DNA of 59,922 nt. It comes from Candidatus Calditenuaceae archaeon (GTDB lineage: Archaea > Thermoproteota > Nitrososphaeria_A > Caldarchaeales > Calditenuaceae). Both the position numbers and the translations under genes were made by a program. Within the stretch, counting starts at the first letter, position 1. Every line of letters begins with the position of its first letter. The DNA lies in the NCBI GenBank assembly GCA_025058225.1, contig JANXEE010000016.1, positions 1-59,922 on the forward strand, read 5' to 3'. Positions 14,777 through 24,148 of this stretch are shown here, one piece after another. Under the pieces are notes generated by a model that saw nothing but the letters and a program-made list of their open reading frames with translations, was not told where the DNA came from and ran no database searches.

Positions 14777-15991
14777 TCAGGCTCTATTTTCGGGTTTCCT
14801 GTTACTTCCGCGGAAGGCCCAGAACGATGCAGCGAGCGCGGCGGATGCCACGGAGGGGAGCCCGATCACCACGAAGGCCCCCGATGGCAGATGTAGACCG
14901 ATGAGCAACGCGGTGACCAACGACCCCAAAACCACCCCAAGCAACCCCATGGCCTGTGAGACCCCCGATGCTGTTCCCCGGATGGGTGAGGGAAGTGATA
15001 CCGCTATGTAGGACGACGTGAGGAAGACGAAGCCCAGCGCAACCCCAAACGCAAGCGCGCTGCCGTACCAGTAGGGCCTGAAGCTGAAGCCCGCCTCGAG
15101 GAGTAGGGTGGAGACCGACGCGGCCACAAGACCGATCGCAGCGCCGAGATACGGCGAGACTTTGGAGGCGACGCGCTCGGCAACGAAAAAAATCGGCAAG
15201 GACGCACCTGTCGAGAGCGCCATGAACTGGGCAACCAGTGCAGCGGCTCCCCTTTCGTCGAGACCGGCCCTCTCGACGAGCAGTGACGGCGCAGCCCCCA
15301 CCACCCCTCCAATGACCAGATACATCGAGAGCATCGCGGAGGAGGAGACCGCGATGGGGACTGCGTGTGCCGCGAGCAGGGCTGCATAGGAGTTCTTTTC
15401 GTGTGTTGCGCCCTCGCGAAACGAGTATCCACCGAACTTCAAGAGGCCTATCGTACAGGCTATTGCCCCGGCGACCGTCAGGTAGACCCCGGGGTGTCCG
15501 AACCGGAGAACCAATACGCTGGCGCTGCCAGAACCTACGATGATCGCGACTGCAACGAAGGTCCAGTAGATCGCGAGGGACCGGCCCAGCCTCTTCTGAA
15601 AGAGGTCTCCTATCGACGCGAGGGCCGAGGGGACGACGAAAGAGTCCGCGACCGCGTGGGCGACCCTCACACCGAGCAGCTGCAACGGACTGGTCGAGAA
15701 GACGTATCCCAACATCAGGAGTAGGTCTGCGAGGAGCCCCGAGGCCAGAAGCCTCCGCCTTCCCAACCGGTCGACCAAGTAACCCGCCAGCGCGGTCGTG
15801 AAGATCGCCACGAGGGAGTAGGAGCCCGCTATCGTTGCGGCCAGAACCCTGTCCGCTCCCAGCAGCAGCGCCTGCGACGCGATCACCGGCGATATCATCG
15901 AGGTGTCGATCAGCGCGACGAAGCCCAGCGTGCCCAGCTGCCACATCCTTGGAGCCCCGGCCCTGAGGACCTGAGCCGTTCCCGCCTGCAA
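14777..15991 (-). CDS. Major facilitator superfamily transporter
   Basis: A 404-residue protein with about twelve membrane helices. The loop between helices 2 and 3 carries GYLVDRLGRRRLL, the MFS signature. It resembles drug or metabolite exporters, but no substrate can be named. The start is a TTG at 15991 or the ATG at 15946 (MWQLGTLGF), which would give the more usual short N-terminus. A TATA-like box (GCATTATTAGG on the minus strand, about 16015-16025) and a 12-base palindrome lie just upstream, suggesting repression. The 422-residue overlapping ORF is a shadow frame. Confidence 0.85.
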   Translation of the reverse strand: MQAGTAQVLRAGAPRMWQLGTLGFVALIDTSMISPVIASQALLLGADRVLAATIAGSYSLVAIFTTALAGYLVDRLGRRRLLASGLLADLLLMLGYVFSTSPLQLLGVRVAHAVADSFVVPSALASIGDLFQKRLGRSLAIYWTFVAVAIIVGSGSASVLVLRFGHPGVYLTVAGAIACTIGLLKFGGYSFREGATHEKNSYAALLAAHAVPIAVSSSAMLSMYLVIGGVVGAAPSLLVERAGLDERGAAALVAQFMALSTGASLPIFFVAERVASKVSPYLGAAIGLVAASVSTLLLEAGFSFRPYWYGSALAFGVALGFVFLTSSYIAVSLPSPIRGTASGVSQAMGLLGVVLGSLVTALLIGLHLPSGAFVVIGLPSVASAALAASFWAFRGSNRKPENRA

Positions 15992-15994
15992 GTC

Positions 15995-16006
15995 TGCAAT
16001 ATTGCA
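15995..16006. promoter_or_regulatory. Palindromic operator candidate of the MFS gene
   Basis: TGCAATATTGCA is a perfect 12-base palindrome; with flanks it extends to 18 bases (GT-C-palindrome-A-AC) with one mismatched pair. It lies between the TATA-like box and the TTG start of the transporter, right at the expected transcription start, a typical repressor position. Confidence 0.5.
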
Positions 16007-16102
16007 AACAGGTGCCTAATAATGCTGTGGTCATAACAAAACATCCCCATTCCAGTTGTAGAAACCACAAGCCATCAAGGTCAGGACCTTCAATTCGGAG
16101 AC

Positions 16103-16154
16103 GCCGATCCGAGGTTCAGAGCCCCCGAGGCTCCAGCATCTGAGCCGGATCGGC
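16103..16154. repeat. Nested inverted repeat, possible structured RNA
   Basis: GCCGATCCG (16103-16111) and CGGATCGGC (16146-16154) are perfect nine-base complements. Inside, GAGCC-CCCGA-GGCTC can form a second hairpin, and GGCTC-CAGCATCT-GAGCC is an alternative to it, so the element could switch between two inner folds. It lies in the gene-free space between the MFS gene and the DUF255 gene. It is too short for a tRNA and has no T-loop. Confidence 0.4.
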
Positions 16155-16211
16155 CCCTGCAGCATTAGGTCGACCGGAACACGTTATCTACGGGAGAGGG
16201 ATGGAAGGGAC

Positions 16212-18266
16212 GTGGAGAAGGAGATGACTAACAGGCTGGCGCGGGCGAAGAGCCAGTACCTCAGGAGGCACGCCCACAACCCGGTCGACTGGTACCCATG
16301 GGGCGAGGAGGCCTTCGAGAGAGCGAGGACGGAGGACAAGCCGATCTTCCTCAGCATCGGGTACCTGGCCTGTCACTGGTGCTCGGTGATGGAGAGGGAG
16401 TCCTTCGAGGACGAGGAGACCGCGAAGCTCCTGAACAGACACTTCGTGGCCGTTAAGGTCGACCGCGAAGAGCACCCGCACGTCGACGAGTACTACATGC
16501 GAGCTGTCCAGCTGATGACCGGTGCTGGAGGGTGGCCGCTGACGGTATTCCTGACACCGGAGTTGAAACCGTTCTACGGCGGCACCTACTACCCGAGGGA
16601 ACCGAGATACGGTCTCCCGAGTTTCAAGCAGGTGCTTCAGGCCGTAATCAACGCATGGAAGAACAGGAGGGACGAAGTGATCGCTGAGGCAGAACGGATA
16701 GACAACGCGGTCAGGGAGAGTTTCACCCTCCCCATGCCGAGAGAGGTCTTCGGCTCGGTGAACGAGGCGCTGACCGCAGCCTTCGACCAGTTAGTGATGC
16801 TCTTCGACGAGGACTACGGCGGGTTCGGAAACGCGCCCAAGTTCCCCCAGGTCGGTCTTCTGTTGATCGCCGCGAGACATCACCTTCTGACCGGCGACCC
16901 CATGTCATTGAAGGTCCTATCGAGGACGCTGGACGCGATCATGAGGGGAGGAATCACGGATCACGTGGGCGGAGGGTTCCACAGGTACGCCGTCGACAGG
17001 GCTTGGAGGGTGCCTCACTTCGAGAAGATGCTCTACGACAATGCCTTACTGGTCGCTGCATACTGCGAAGGCTACTCGTTGACGGGCAAGAAGGAGTACG
17101 CTAGGGTCGCGCAGGAGGCGATCGGGTTCGTTCTGAGGGAGTTGCGTTCCGATTCCGGATGCCTCTGCTCCTCCCTGGATGCCGAGTCCGAAGGCGAGGA
17201 GGGCCGTTACTACACCTGGAGTTACTCGGAGCTCATGGAGGCCTTCGGGGAAGAGCACGGAAAGAGGGTCGCGAGGTTCCTAGGCGCGACCGAGTCTGGG
17301 AATTTCGAGGCCAGGAAGAACGTCCTCTTTGCGGCCGGGGACGTCGCGGAGCTGGCAAGTGGGCTCGGCATGGGAGTCGAGGAGGCTTTGAACTTCGTTA
17401 AAGAGAAGCTCTGGGAGGCCCGTTCTAGAAGGGTCAGGCCCGAGAGGGACGAGAAGATCATCGCCTGCTGGAACGGCTTAGCCGTTTCGGGACTTGCGCT
17501 CGCCTCAGCGACCCTTAGGGAGCCGCGCTTCCTCGACGAGGCTCAGAGCGTCTTGGACTCCCTGGTTGAACTTCTGGTAGACGGTGATCGACTGTGGAGG
17601 TACTGGATGGGGGGAAGGGGCGACGTTGAGGGCAGGTCTGAGGACTACGCTGCGGTCGGGAGAGCGGCGTTCGACCTCTGGTCGCTCACGGGTGATGAGA
17701 AGTACCTCGATCTGGCAGTTTCCATGGCCGACGCCCTCCTACAGAAGTTCGTGTCGGAGGACGGGACCGTTCTGTACTCCCCGAGGGAGGAGCAGGGTCT
17801 TCAGTCAAACATCGTCGAGAACTACGAGGGCGTTCTCCCGACGGGCACGACCTTGACCTTCTCGCTCACTGCAAAGCTCTTTCACTGCACAGCGTCGAGG
17901 AGGTACGGGGACGCCGCGGAGAAGATAATGAAGAGGTTGAGCGGCCGAATAGCCGACGACCCCCTCAGCTTCCCATACCTGGTTGCCGAGCTTCCGCTGA
18001 TGAGCAGACGAGCGAGGGAGCTCTTCGTGGTCAGTAGCGGCCCTCTCGACAGGGACCTGCTCCTCAAGCTCTACGAGAGCTGTCACCCGTACTCGGTTCT
18101 GGCACCAATCAGGGAAGGTAGCGTCCCTGCGTTGTTGAGGGACGTATCCTCAGACAAGGGGGTCATCGGAGAGGGCCCGACTTTCTACCTCTGCGAGGGG
18201 TTCGCATGCAGGCTCCCCACCAACGACTTCCAGAACGTCCTCAGAAGCTTGCGTCCAACGGAGTAG
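16212..18266 (+). CDS. DUF255 thioredoxin-like protein (YyaL/SPATA20 family)
   Basis: A 684-residue protein. An N-terminal thioredoxin-like domain (about 1-160) opens with the hallmark [19 protein letters not shown] and a CxxC in [11 protein letters not shown] (C54, C57). The rest is an alpha/alpha toroid resembling N-acylglucosamine 2-epimerases or glycoside hydrolases, with [12 protein letters not shown] and [13 protein letters not shown] as landmarks. Biochemical function of the family is unclear; redox or sugar-related roles have been suggested. The start is GTG 16212, with ATG 16224 as alternative. It is convergent with and directly abuts the NAD(P)HX dehydratase gene. Confidence 0.88.
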   Translation: MEKEMTNRLARAKSQYLRRHAHNPVDWYPWGEEAFERARTEDKPIFLSIGYLACHWCSVMERESFEDEETAKLLNRHFVAVKVDREEHPHVDEYYMRAVQLMTGAGGWPLTVFLTPELKPFYGGTYYPREPRYGLPSFKQVLQAVINAWKNRRDEVIAEAERIDNAVRESFTLPMPREVFGSVNEALTAAFDQLVMLFDEDYGGFGNAPKFPQVGLLLIAARHHLLTGDPMSLKVLSRTLDAIMRGGITDHVGGGFHRYAVDRAWRVPHFEKMLYDNALLVAAYCEGYSLTGKKEYARVAQEAIGFVLRELRSDSGCLCSSLDAESEGEEGRYYTWSYSELMEAFGEEHGKRVARFLGATESGNFEARKNVLFAAGDVAELASGLGMGVEEALNFVKEKLWEARSRRVRPERDEKIIACWNGLAVSGLALASATLREPRFLDEAQSVLDSLVELLVDGDRLWRYWMGGRGDVEGRSEDYAAVGRAAFDLWSLTGDEKYLDLAVSMADALLQKFVSEDGTVLYSPREEQGLQSNIVENYEGVLPTGTTLTFSLTAKLFHCTASRRYGDAAEKIMKRLSGRIADDPLSFPYLVAELPLMSRRARELFVVSSGPLDRDLLLKLYESCHPYSVLAPIREGSVPALLRDVSSDKGVIGEGPTFYLCEGFACRLPTNDFQNVLRSLRPTE

Positions 18267-19127
18267 TCAATCAACTGTCGTCTCGAACTTCATCAACGCT
18301 TTGGGGATAAGGGGGAGCAGGTCGCTGGGGAGCAGATGGTGACCGAGCTCGCGTTCAGCCATCTCACCGCAGAGCCCGTTGACGTAGGCTGCCGCAGCGG
18401 CGGCCTCCAACGCGCCAACCCCTTTCGCCAGAAGGCCCGCGACGATTCCGGTGAGGACGTCGCCGGTACCTCCCACCGTCATGTTGGGCGAACCGCGTCT
18501 GTTGAGTAGCAGCTCATCGCCGTCGGTGATGACGTCAACAGGGCCCTTGAGCAGAACCGTCACGTCGTACCTAGAGGCCTCCTCGAGTGCTGCCTTGGCC
18601 CTCTCCTCGACCGATGAACCGGGCCCCCTCCCGAAGAGCCTCTTGAACTCCCCCGCGTGAGGGGTGAGGACGACCTTCTTGCCCGAGACCGTCTCTAGGA
18701 CCTCGGGGATGAGTGCACCTGCGTCTAGCACCACCGACGCGCCCGTGGTAATCAACTGTCCGACGAGGTACTGGAGCGCTGTCGTCTTGGCTATCGAGAG
18801 ACCTGGCCCTATGGCCGTTGAACCCGGGAGACCCGGTAGCCACTTGAGGACCTGATCGGCGACCCTTTTCGTCAGCTTGGAGTCCGCCATCGGGATGACG
18901 ATCAGCGACGGACTCGCGGACCTCGCGGCCACCTCATGGACCCTAGGTATGGCCAGATAAACTAGGTCTACGCCGGCCCTGTAGGCTGCAAGGGCCATCA
19001 AGATCGGTGCACCGTGGTACAACCTGCTGCCGCCGACGCACAGGACGACGCCGTTCTCGCCTTTCCTGGAGCCCCTCCTCCGGGGTGGAATGACCGACGC
19101 CAAGTAGGACTCGTCGACCTCCCTCAA
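18267..19127 (-). CDS. nnrD: ADP/ATP-dependent NAD(P)H-hydrate dehydratase
   Basis: A ribokinase-fold enzyme that repairs hydrated NAD(P)HX. The GENGVVLCVGGSRLYHGAP, ATGPG-like AIGPGLS, LDAGAL, LTPHAGEF and NMTVGGTGDVLTG segments match the C-terminal domain of YjeF/CARKD; the N-terminal epimerase domain is absent here. The ORF track starts at 19271 inside the Hsp20 gene, but TTG 19127 (MREVDESYL) lies about 27 bases after CCCTATAAGC and gives a standard 286-residue length. It is divergent from the Hsp20 gene. Confidence 0.9.
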   Translation of the reverse strand: MREVDESYLASVIPPRRRGSRKGENGVVLCVGGSRLYHGAPILMALAAYRAGVDLVYLAIPRVHEVAARSASPSLIVIPMADSKLTKRVADQVLKWLPGLPGSTAIGPGLSIAKTTALQYLVGQLITTGASVVLDAGALIPEVLETVSGKKVVLTPHAGEFKRLFGRGPGSSVEERAKAALEEASRYDVTVLLKGPVDVITDGDELLLNRRGSPNMTVGGTGDVLTGIVAGLLAKGVGALEAAAAAAYVNGLCGEMAERELGHHLLPSDLLPLIPKALMKFETTVD

Positions 19128-19150
19128 CCCGTGACGGGTGGTCAGCAGTT

Positions 19151-19160
19151 GCTTATAGGG
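19151..19160 (-). promoter_or_regulatory. TATA-like box of nnrD
   Basis: The minus strand reads CCCTATAAGC, 24-33 bases before TTG 19127. It decides the start of the dehydratase in favour of a short leaderless message. Confidence 0.5.
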
Positions 19161-19203
19161 ACGTCCGTCATCGTTATTTCCGACCGCCCGAACTAGATTC
19201 TGG

Positions 19204-19623
19204 ATGTACAGGAGGCGCAGGTCACTCTTCGACTTAATCAGGGAGATCGAGGAGGAGATTGACAGGGACATCGAGCGTTTCCTAACTGAGCTCCGGTACG
19301 ACGAATGGGCAGGTCAGTGCCTCCAACCGCTTCACGACCTGAGGGAAACCGAGGACGAGTTCGTTCTGAGCATCGACATGCCCGGTGTCAAGAAGGAGGA
19401 GATAGACCTGAAGGTCTCTGAGAACAGCGTCAGCGTCTACGCCCCCATAAGGTACGGCGTGAGGGTGAGCAGGGGTTACGAGAGGACGGCTCAGTGTTAC
19501 AGGTTGGTCCTGGAACTCCCGGGGCCTGTGGACACCAACTCGGTCACAGGCGTCTACAGGAACGGCATATTAGAGGTGAAGATGAGGAAGAGGGGTGTAG
19601 GGACGCGCATACCGATCGAGTAA
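19204..19623 (+). CDS. hsp20: Hsp20/alpha-crystallin small heat shock protein
   Basis: A 139-residue small heat shock protein that holds unfolded proteins in large oligomers. A charged helical N-terminus (SLFDLIREIEEEIDRDIERF) precedes the alpha-crystallin domain (about 43-130): PLHDLRETEDEFVLSIDMPGVKKEEI, then a late GVYRNGILEVKMRK with the conserved GxLxxxxPK-like strand. A C-terminal IPI triplet (RIPIE) matches the IxI oligomerisation motif. It is divergent from nnrD and convergent with the CBS gene. Confidence 0.92.
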   Translation: MYRRRRSLFDLIREIEEEIDRDIERFLTELRYDEWAGQCLQPLHDLRETEDEFVLSIDMPGVKKEEIDLKVSENSVSVYAPIRYGVRVSRGYERTAQCYRLVLELPGPVDTNSVTGVYRNGILEVKMRKRGVGTRIPIE

Positions 19624-19658
19624 CGGCCTCTTAGTTCCATCGGGCTCTTCAAAAAAGG

Positions 19659-20075
19659 TCAGAGTTGGTAGGGGAGAGACTGCAGCGTCAGGAGAACGTT
19701 AAGGAGCGACTCCATGGACTTAGTTTGCGTGATCCTCCCGATCACTTTACCTCCCTCCACGACATAGAGCCGTCTCACGTTCTTCTCGGCCATCAACTGG
19801 AGCGCCTTTCCTATCGGCTCGTCGGGATCTATGGTGATTATGGGTGACGACATGATATCTTCTATTTTCATGTTGAGACTGTAGCCCTTCGATATGCACC
19901 TTCTAAGGATGTCCCTCTCGGTAACGACGCCCACGGGGAGGTTTTTCTTTGTCACGAGGAACGACCAGACGTTCTCCGCGACCATCCTCTTAATCGCGTC
20001 ACCGACGGTAGCACCGGCATCGATCATCGGAACTTGGGTCTCCATTACGTCCCTAACGCGTACAGTGATGGGCAT
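19659..20075 (-). CDS. CBS-domain pair protein
   Basis: A 138-residue protein made of two CBS motifs (about 1-65 and 70-130), which fold together and bind adenine nucleotides as a regulatory module. Typical pieces are VRDVMETQVPMIDAGATVGDAIKRM, GVVTERDILRR and the second IMSSPIITIDPDEPIGKALQLM. No catalytic domain is attached. The A/T-rich TTAATAAACT near 20103-20113 can serve as TATA box for this gene and for the divergent gatD. Confidence 0.88.
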   Translation of the reverse strand: MPITVRVRDVMETQVPMIDAGATVGDAIKRMVAENVWSFLVTKKNLPVGVVTERDILRRCISKGYSLNMKIEDIMSSPIITIDPDEPIGKALQLMAEKNVRRLYVVEGGKVIGRITQTKSMESLLNVLLTLQSLPYQL

Positions 20076-20141
20076 ATCCCCTCAACTTTAGATGTTTTCA
20101 GAAGTTTATTAAGGCATAGGTCGATTGAATAGAGTTGACGG

Positions 20142-21476
20142 ATGAGCGTATCTGGTTACAGGGGTAGGCTTAGAGACCTCCTAGAGACCGCTGGTGTTGA
20201 TGTCGGAGACGAAGTTGAGGTACTCACCGGTGACGGGCGGAGGTACCTAGGATACCTGATGTCGCGCACCGAGTACGCCGAGGAGGGCCTTATCACGTTG
20301 AAGCTGCCCAACGGCTACAACGTCGGCATAGCACTCGACGACCGAGCCACCGTGAGGAAGATCTCCGAGGGGAGGGCCCCCGCCTTCACGAGGGGGGAGC
20401 TGCCACCTGTTAATCCCAACCTACCGAGGGTCGCGCTCCTCGGGACCGGCGGGACCATAGCGTCCAGAGTGGACTACAGGACGGGGGCCGTCAGACCTGC
20501 CATGACCACCGAGGACCTCCTTTCAACGGTGAGGGAGGTGGCGGAGGTCGCGAACGTCGAGAGCGAAGTCCTCCTTTCCGTCTACAGCGAAAACATGACC
20601 AGCCGTGAATGGGACGCAATAGCGCGGGCTGTTCACGACCGCATCTCGAAGGGATGTGAAGGCGTTGTGATAGCGCACGGCACCGACACGATGGCCTATA
20701 CCGCTGCGGCCCTGAGCTTTGTCCTGCAGAGACCCCCGGTCCCGGTAGTTCTGGTTGGTGCCCAGAGGAGCAGCGACAGGCCCTCCAGCGACGCCGCAAC
20801 CAACCTCCTGGGCGCACTGTTGGTGGCGGGGAGGGCTCCGTTCGCGGAGGTGGTGGTTACAATGCACGCATGGCATTCTGACGACGTCATCGCCGTTCAC
20901 AGGGGGACAAGGGTCGTGAAGCTCCACACCAGCAGCCGCGACGCTTTTCAGAGCGTCAACTCCAGACCGATAGCTTACGTCAAAGAAGAGAGAGTCGTGG
21001 TGAGAGCGACCGACCTGAACCCGCGTGGGGTAACCACGTACTCTTTCGAGCCTGGGTTCGACGACAGGGTCGCGCTGTTGAAGTTCGTTCCGGGCATGAG
21101 GGGTGATATCCTCCAGCTGCTTGCAGAGCAAGGGTACAGAGGCTTCGTTTTAGAGGGGACAGGTCTCGGACACGTCGCCTCGAGCTGGATACCGGTGATC
21201 AAGAGGTTGACCGGTGACGGAGCCTTCATCGGTATGTGCTCGCAGTGCAGGTTCGGACGTGTGAACATGAGCGTCTACTACAACGGGCGCGACCTCATGG
21301 CCGCAGGCGTGACTCCTTTAGACGACATGCTTCCGGAGGTCGCCTACGTCAAGCTGTCGTGGGCCCTTCACCGCGCGAACGAGCCGGAAAGACTGAAGCA
21401 GGTCATGCTCACGCCGATCGCAGGCGAGGTCGGTGAGAGGAGCATGCCCGTGAGGCCGAACTGGGGTGGCGAGTGA
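20142..21476 (+). CDS. gatD: Glutamyl-tRNA(Gln) amidotransferase subunit D
   Basis: A 444-residue asparaginase-like subunit that releases ammonia from glutamine for the archaeal Glu-tRNA(Gln) amidotransferase. The N-terminal domain (1-80) is the archaeal GatD extension. The asparaginase core begins PRVALLGTGGTIASRVDYRTG (nucleophile Thr in GTGGTIAS, 101-108) and has VIAHGTDTMAYTAAALSF as the second catalytic threonine motif, then DEVEGTGLGHV-like VLEGTGLGHVASSW. Its stop overlaps the gatE start, so both subunits are co-translated. Confidence 0.95.
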   Translation: MSVSGYRGRLRDLLETAGVDVGDEVEVLTGDGRRYLGYLMSRTEYAEEGLITLKLPNGYNVGIALDDRATVRKISEGRAPAFTRGELPPVNPNLPRVALLGTGGTIASRVDYRTGAVRPAMTTEDLLSTVREVAEVANVESEVLLSVYSENMTSREWDAIARAVHDRISKGCEGVVIAHGTDTMAYTAAALSFVLQRPPVPVVLVGAQRSSDRPSSDAATNLLGALLVAGRAPFAEVVVTMHAWHSDDVIAVHRGTRVVKLHTSSRDAFQSVNSRPIAYVKEERVVVRATDLNPRGVTTYSFEPGFDDRVALLKFVPGMRGDILQLLAEQGYRGFVLEGTGLGHVASSWIPVIKRLTGDGAFIGMCSQCRFGRVNMSVYYNGRDLMAAGVTPLDDMLPEVAYVKLSWALHRANEPERLKQVMLTPIAGEVGERSMPVRPNWGGE

Positions 21477-23368
21477 TGGCCCTAAATTACCGCGACATCG
21501 GGCTGAAGGTCGGACTCGAGGTCCACAGACAGCTAAACACGGCCCGGAAACTCTTTTGCGACTGCCCCACGGAACCGGTCGAGAGCGGGCAGAAGATCGA
21601 GTTCATGAGGAGGTTGAGGGAAGCCCAGAGCGAGCTCGGCGAGGTCGACCCGGCTGCGAGGTTCGAGGCCCGTCGTTCGAGGACAATCGTCTACAGGGCA
21701 GACATGGGGAACGTCTGTCTGGTCGAGATGGACGAGGAACCTCCACACCAGCTGAACTCCGAGGCGCTGAGAATCGCATTGACGTTCGCGAAGATGGTTG
21801 GCGCTCAACCGGTAGACGAGGTACACGTCATGAGGAAGATCGTGATCGACGGCTCCAATACGACTGGCTTTCAGAGGACGTGCATCGTTGCCACCGGAGG
21901 ATCTGTCAGAATAAAGGGGAAAGAGGTTCCGATACAGACGATCACGCTTGAGGAGGACGCCGCCAGGATCATCGAGACCGGAGAGGACACCGTCGTCTAT
22001 GACCTCTCAAGGTTGGGGGTGCCGCTCATCGAGGTCTCAACAGCTCCAGTTATCGGGTCACCGGAGGAGGCGTATGACGCTGCCGCGAGCATCGGGAAGC
22101 TGCTCAGGGCGACCCAAGGAGTTAAGAGGGGATTGGGCACCGTGAGACAGGACCTCAACATCTCCGTCTCGGGAGGAGGTCTGGTCGAGGTTAAGGGCGT
22201 TCAGGAACTCGAGGAGGTGCCGAAGGTCGTCGACTATGAGGTCAGGAGGTTGCTGCACCTCGATAAGGTCAGGTCGATGCTCAGAGCTAGGGGCGTGAAG
22301 GCCGCTGATGTGCTGGGCCAGCCTTTACACGACCTCACGGGTCTATTGGCCTCGAGCAAGAGCCGCCTGATCTCATCCTGGGTCCTCAAGGGAGGTAAGG
22401 TCATGGGCGTGAGGCTTCCAGGGTTCAGCGGGCTGTTGGGAGGAGGCGACGTGCGGCTGGGGAAGGAGCTTTCCGATTACGCGAAGGCGTGGACCGGTAT
22501 AGAGGGGATCATCCACTCCGACGAGCTACCGGGCTACGGTCTGACGAAAGAGGAGGTCGACGCCGTCAGGTCGGTTCTAGGGGCGGGGGGAGGTGACGGT
22601 TTCGCGATCGCCGTGGGTCCCGAGAGCAAAGCGAGGGAGGCGCTGTACTTCGTTCTAGAAAGGGCAGCGGTGGCGGTGGAGGAGGTTCCGGGGGAGACCA
22701 GAGGTGCGAAGCCCGGCGGGATGACCGTTTACCTGAGGCCGAGGCCCGGTGCCGCGAGGATGTACCCGGAGACCGATGTCCCGCCCTCCAGAGTCACTAG
22801 GGGGCTGCTGGAGGAGATCGAGCGCAACCTTCCCCCTACGCTGGAGGAGCTTGCATCCCGTCTGACGTCGAAGTTCGGACTTTCGACTCAGCTGGTTTGG
22901 GAGCTGATCAACGCTGAGGCCGTGGAGGACTTTGAATCTCTCGTGAACACCGGCGTACAACCGAGCTTCATCGCGTCCCTGCTTACGGAGACGATGAAGG
23001 ACCTGAAGAGGTCCGGCGTGAGGGTCGAGAACATCGATCTGCGGAGGTTGCACGGCTACTTGAAGCTGGTGGCCGAGGGCAGGACCGCGAAGGAGTCCGC
23101 GAGGGAGGTGCTGGCATACCTCGCGAACAACCCCGACTCATCGTCTCTGGACGCCGTCAGGGCCCTAGGTCTTCTGGCCCCAACCGTCGAGGAGGTCGAC
23201 AGGGAGGTAGAGGCCTTGGTAGAAGAGCTCGCTCCGAAGTTCTCAGGTAAGGACCCGTTCGGGCCGTTGATGGGTGAACTCATGAAGCGCTACAGGGGCA
23301 GGGTTGACGGCGCGATGTTGAGCAGGCTCCTCAGGGAGAAGCTGAGGGAGAGGGGCATCGCGAAATAA
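21476..23368 (+). CDS. gatE: Glutamyl-tRNA(Gln) amidotransferase subunit E
   Basis: A subunit of about 630 residues that phosphorylates and amidates misacylated Glu-tRNA(Gln). It begins ALNYRDIGLKVGLEVHRQLN, the GatB/GatE signature, with zinc-site cysteines in FCDCP. It contains an AspRS-like insertion and a C-terminal YqeY-like tail (about 480-630), both typical of GatE rather than GatB. ATG 21476 overlaps the last base of the gatD stop (TGATG); GTG 21473 is an alternative. The pair implies that Gln-tRNA is made by the indirect route in this organism. Confidence 0.95.
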   Translation: MALNYRDIGLKVGLEVHRQLNTARKLFCDCPTEPVESGQKIEFMRRLREAQSELGEVDPAARFEARRSRTIVYRADMGNVCLVEMDEEPPHQLNSEALRIALTFAKMVGAQPVDEVHVMRKIVIDGSNTTGFQRTCIVATGGSVRIKGKEVPIQTITLEEDAARIIETGEDTVVYDLSRLGVPLIEVSTAPVIGSPEEAYDAAASIGKLLRATQGVKRGLGTVRQDLNISVSGGGLVEVKGVQELEEVPKVVDYEVRRLLHLDKVRSMLRARGVKAADVLGQPLHDLTGLLASSKSRLISSWVLKGGKVMGVRLPGFSGLLGGGDVRLGKELSDYAKAWTGIEGIIHSDELPGYGLTKEEVDAVRSVLGAGGGDGFAIAVGPESKAREALYFVLERAAVAVEEVPGETRGAKPGGMTVYLRPRPGAARMYPETDVPPSRVTRGLLEEIERNLPPTLEELASRLTSKFGLSTQLVWELINAEAVEDFESLVNTGVQPSFIASLLTETMKDLKRSGVRVENIDLRRLHGYLKLVAEGRTAKESAREVLAYLANNPDSSSLDAVRALGLLAPTVEEVDREVEALVEELAPKFSGKDPFGPLMGELMKRYRGRVDGAMLSRLLREKLRERGIAK

Positions 23369-23423
23369 ACGCGCCTCAACTGGGATCGAATAGGTTAATC
23401 CCGAGCCGGTATGGTGGGGGACC

Positions 23424-24050
23424 GTGCCGGAACCGGTAACAGAGGTGTCAGGGAAGGCCGCGCCGCTCGAAGCCGACGACGTAGATACTGATCAGATTAT
23501 CCCCGCAGAGTTCCTGAAGGTCCTCCAGAGGAGGGGTCTCGGGAAGTACCTCTTCTACAGGTGGAGGTATGAAGGAGGGCAGCTCACGGGCAAATTCGTC
23601 CTCGATAGGCCCGAGTTCAGGGAGGCGAGGGTGTTGGTGGCGGGGAGGAACTTCGGTATCGGTTCGAGCAGGGAGAACGCAGTCTGGGCGCTCGTCGACT
23701 TCGGGATAAGGTGCGTGATAGCGACGTCCTTCGGCGACATCTTCTACGGCAACGCCTCGAAAAACGGTCTGGTCTGCGTCAAGCTCTCTGAGGAGGAAGT
23801 CGCTGAGCTCAGAGAGGCGGCCAAGTCCGGGACACTGTCCCTCCGCGTCGACGTGGTTAACGGGCTGATCGAGGCCTCATCGGGTAGGAGTTACAGGTTC
23901 GAGATGGAGCCTCACGTGAAGGAGCGACTGGTTAAGGGACTGGACGACGTTCAGCTGACGCTCGAGAGGTACGGCGATGCTATCAGGCGTTATGAGGAGC
24001 GGATTCCGAAGTTCTCGATACCCAAACGGGAAAGGGTTTACCCTTACTGA
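23424..24050 (+). CDS. leuD: Aconitase-family small subunit (LeuD-like)
   Basis: A 208-residue small subunit of a 3-isopropylmalate dehydratase-type enzyme. Landmarks are DDVDTDQIIPAEFLK near the N-terminus and AGRNFGIGSSRENAVWALVDFG, the substrate-binding swivel domain with GSSRE. The length of about 200 and the N-terminal DVDTDQIIP fit the bacterial-type LeuD more than the shorter archaeal type. No large subunit (LeuC) is nearby, so it must pair with one encoded elsewhere. Substrate (isopropylmalate or homologues such as homoaconitate) is not decided. GTG start. Confidence 0.88.
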   Translation: MPEPVTEVSGKAAPLEADDVDTDQIIPAEFLKVLQRRGLGKYLFYRWRYEGGQLTGKFVLDRPEFREARVLVAGRNFGIGSSRENAVWALVDFGIRCVIATSFGDIFYGNASKNGLVCVKLSEEEVAELREAAKSGTLSLRVDVVNGLIEASSGRSYRFEMEPHVKERLVKGLDDVQLTLERYGDAIRRYEERIPKFSIPKRERVYPY

Positions 24051-24148
24051 AGGGGTTTTCGAGTTTCAGACCATTAAAGCTCCTCACAGACCAAGGGCCT
24101 GCGTCCTGGGATTAATTCAAATTCACGCCGTATGAATGGCTGCGTGCT

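Noticed and set aside
14802-16070. 422-residue minus-strand ORF
   Set aside because: It is the shadow frame of the MFS transporter gene: its translation is rich in Arg and Gly with no family motif, while the other frame has twelve membrane helices and the MFS signature.
19204-19271. N-terminal extension of the nnrD ORF overlapping hsp20
   Set aside because: The TATA-like box at 19151-19160 and TTG 19127 give the family's normal start; the extension is antisense of the Hsp20 gene.
20523-21131. 202-residue minus-strand ORF
   Set aside because: Antisense to the well-supported gatD gene and without recognisable domains.
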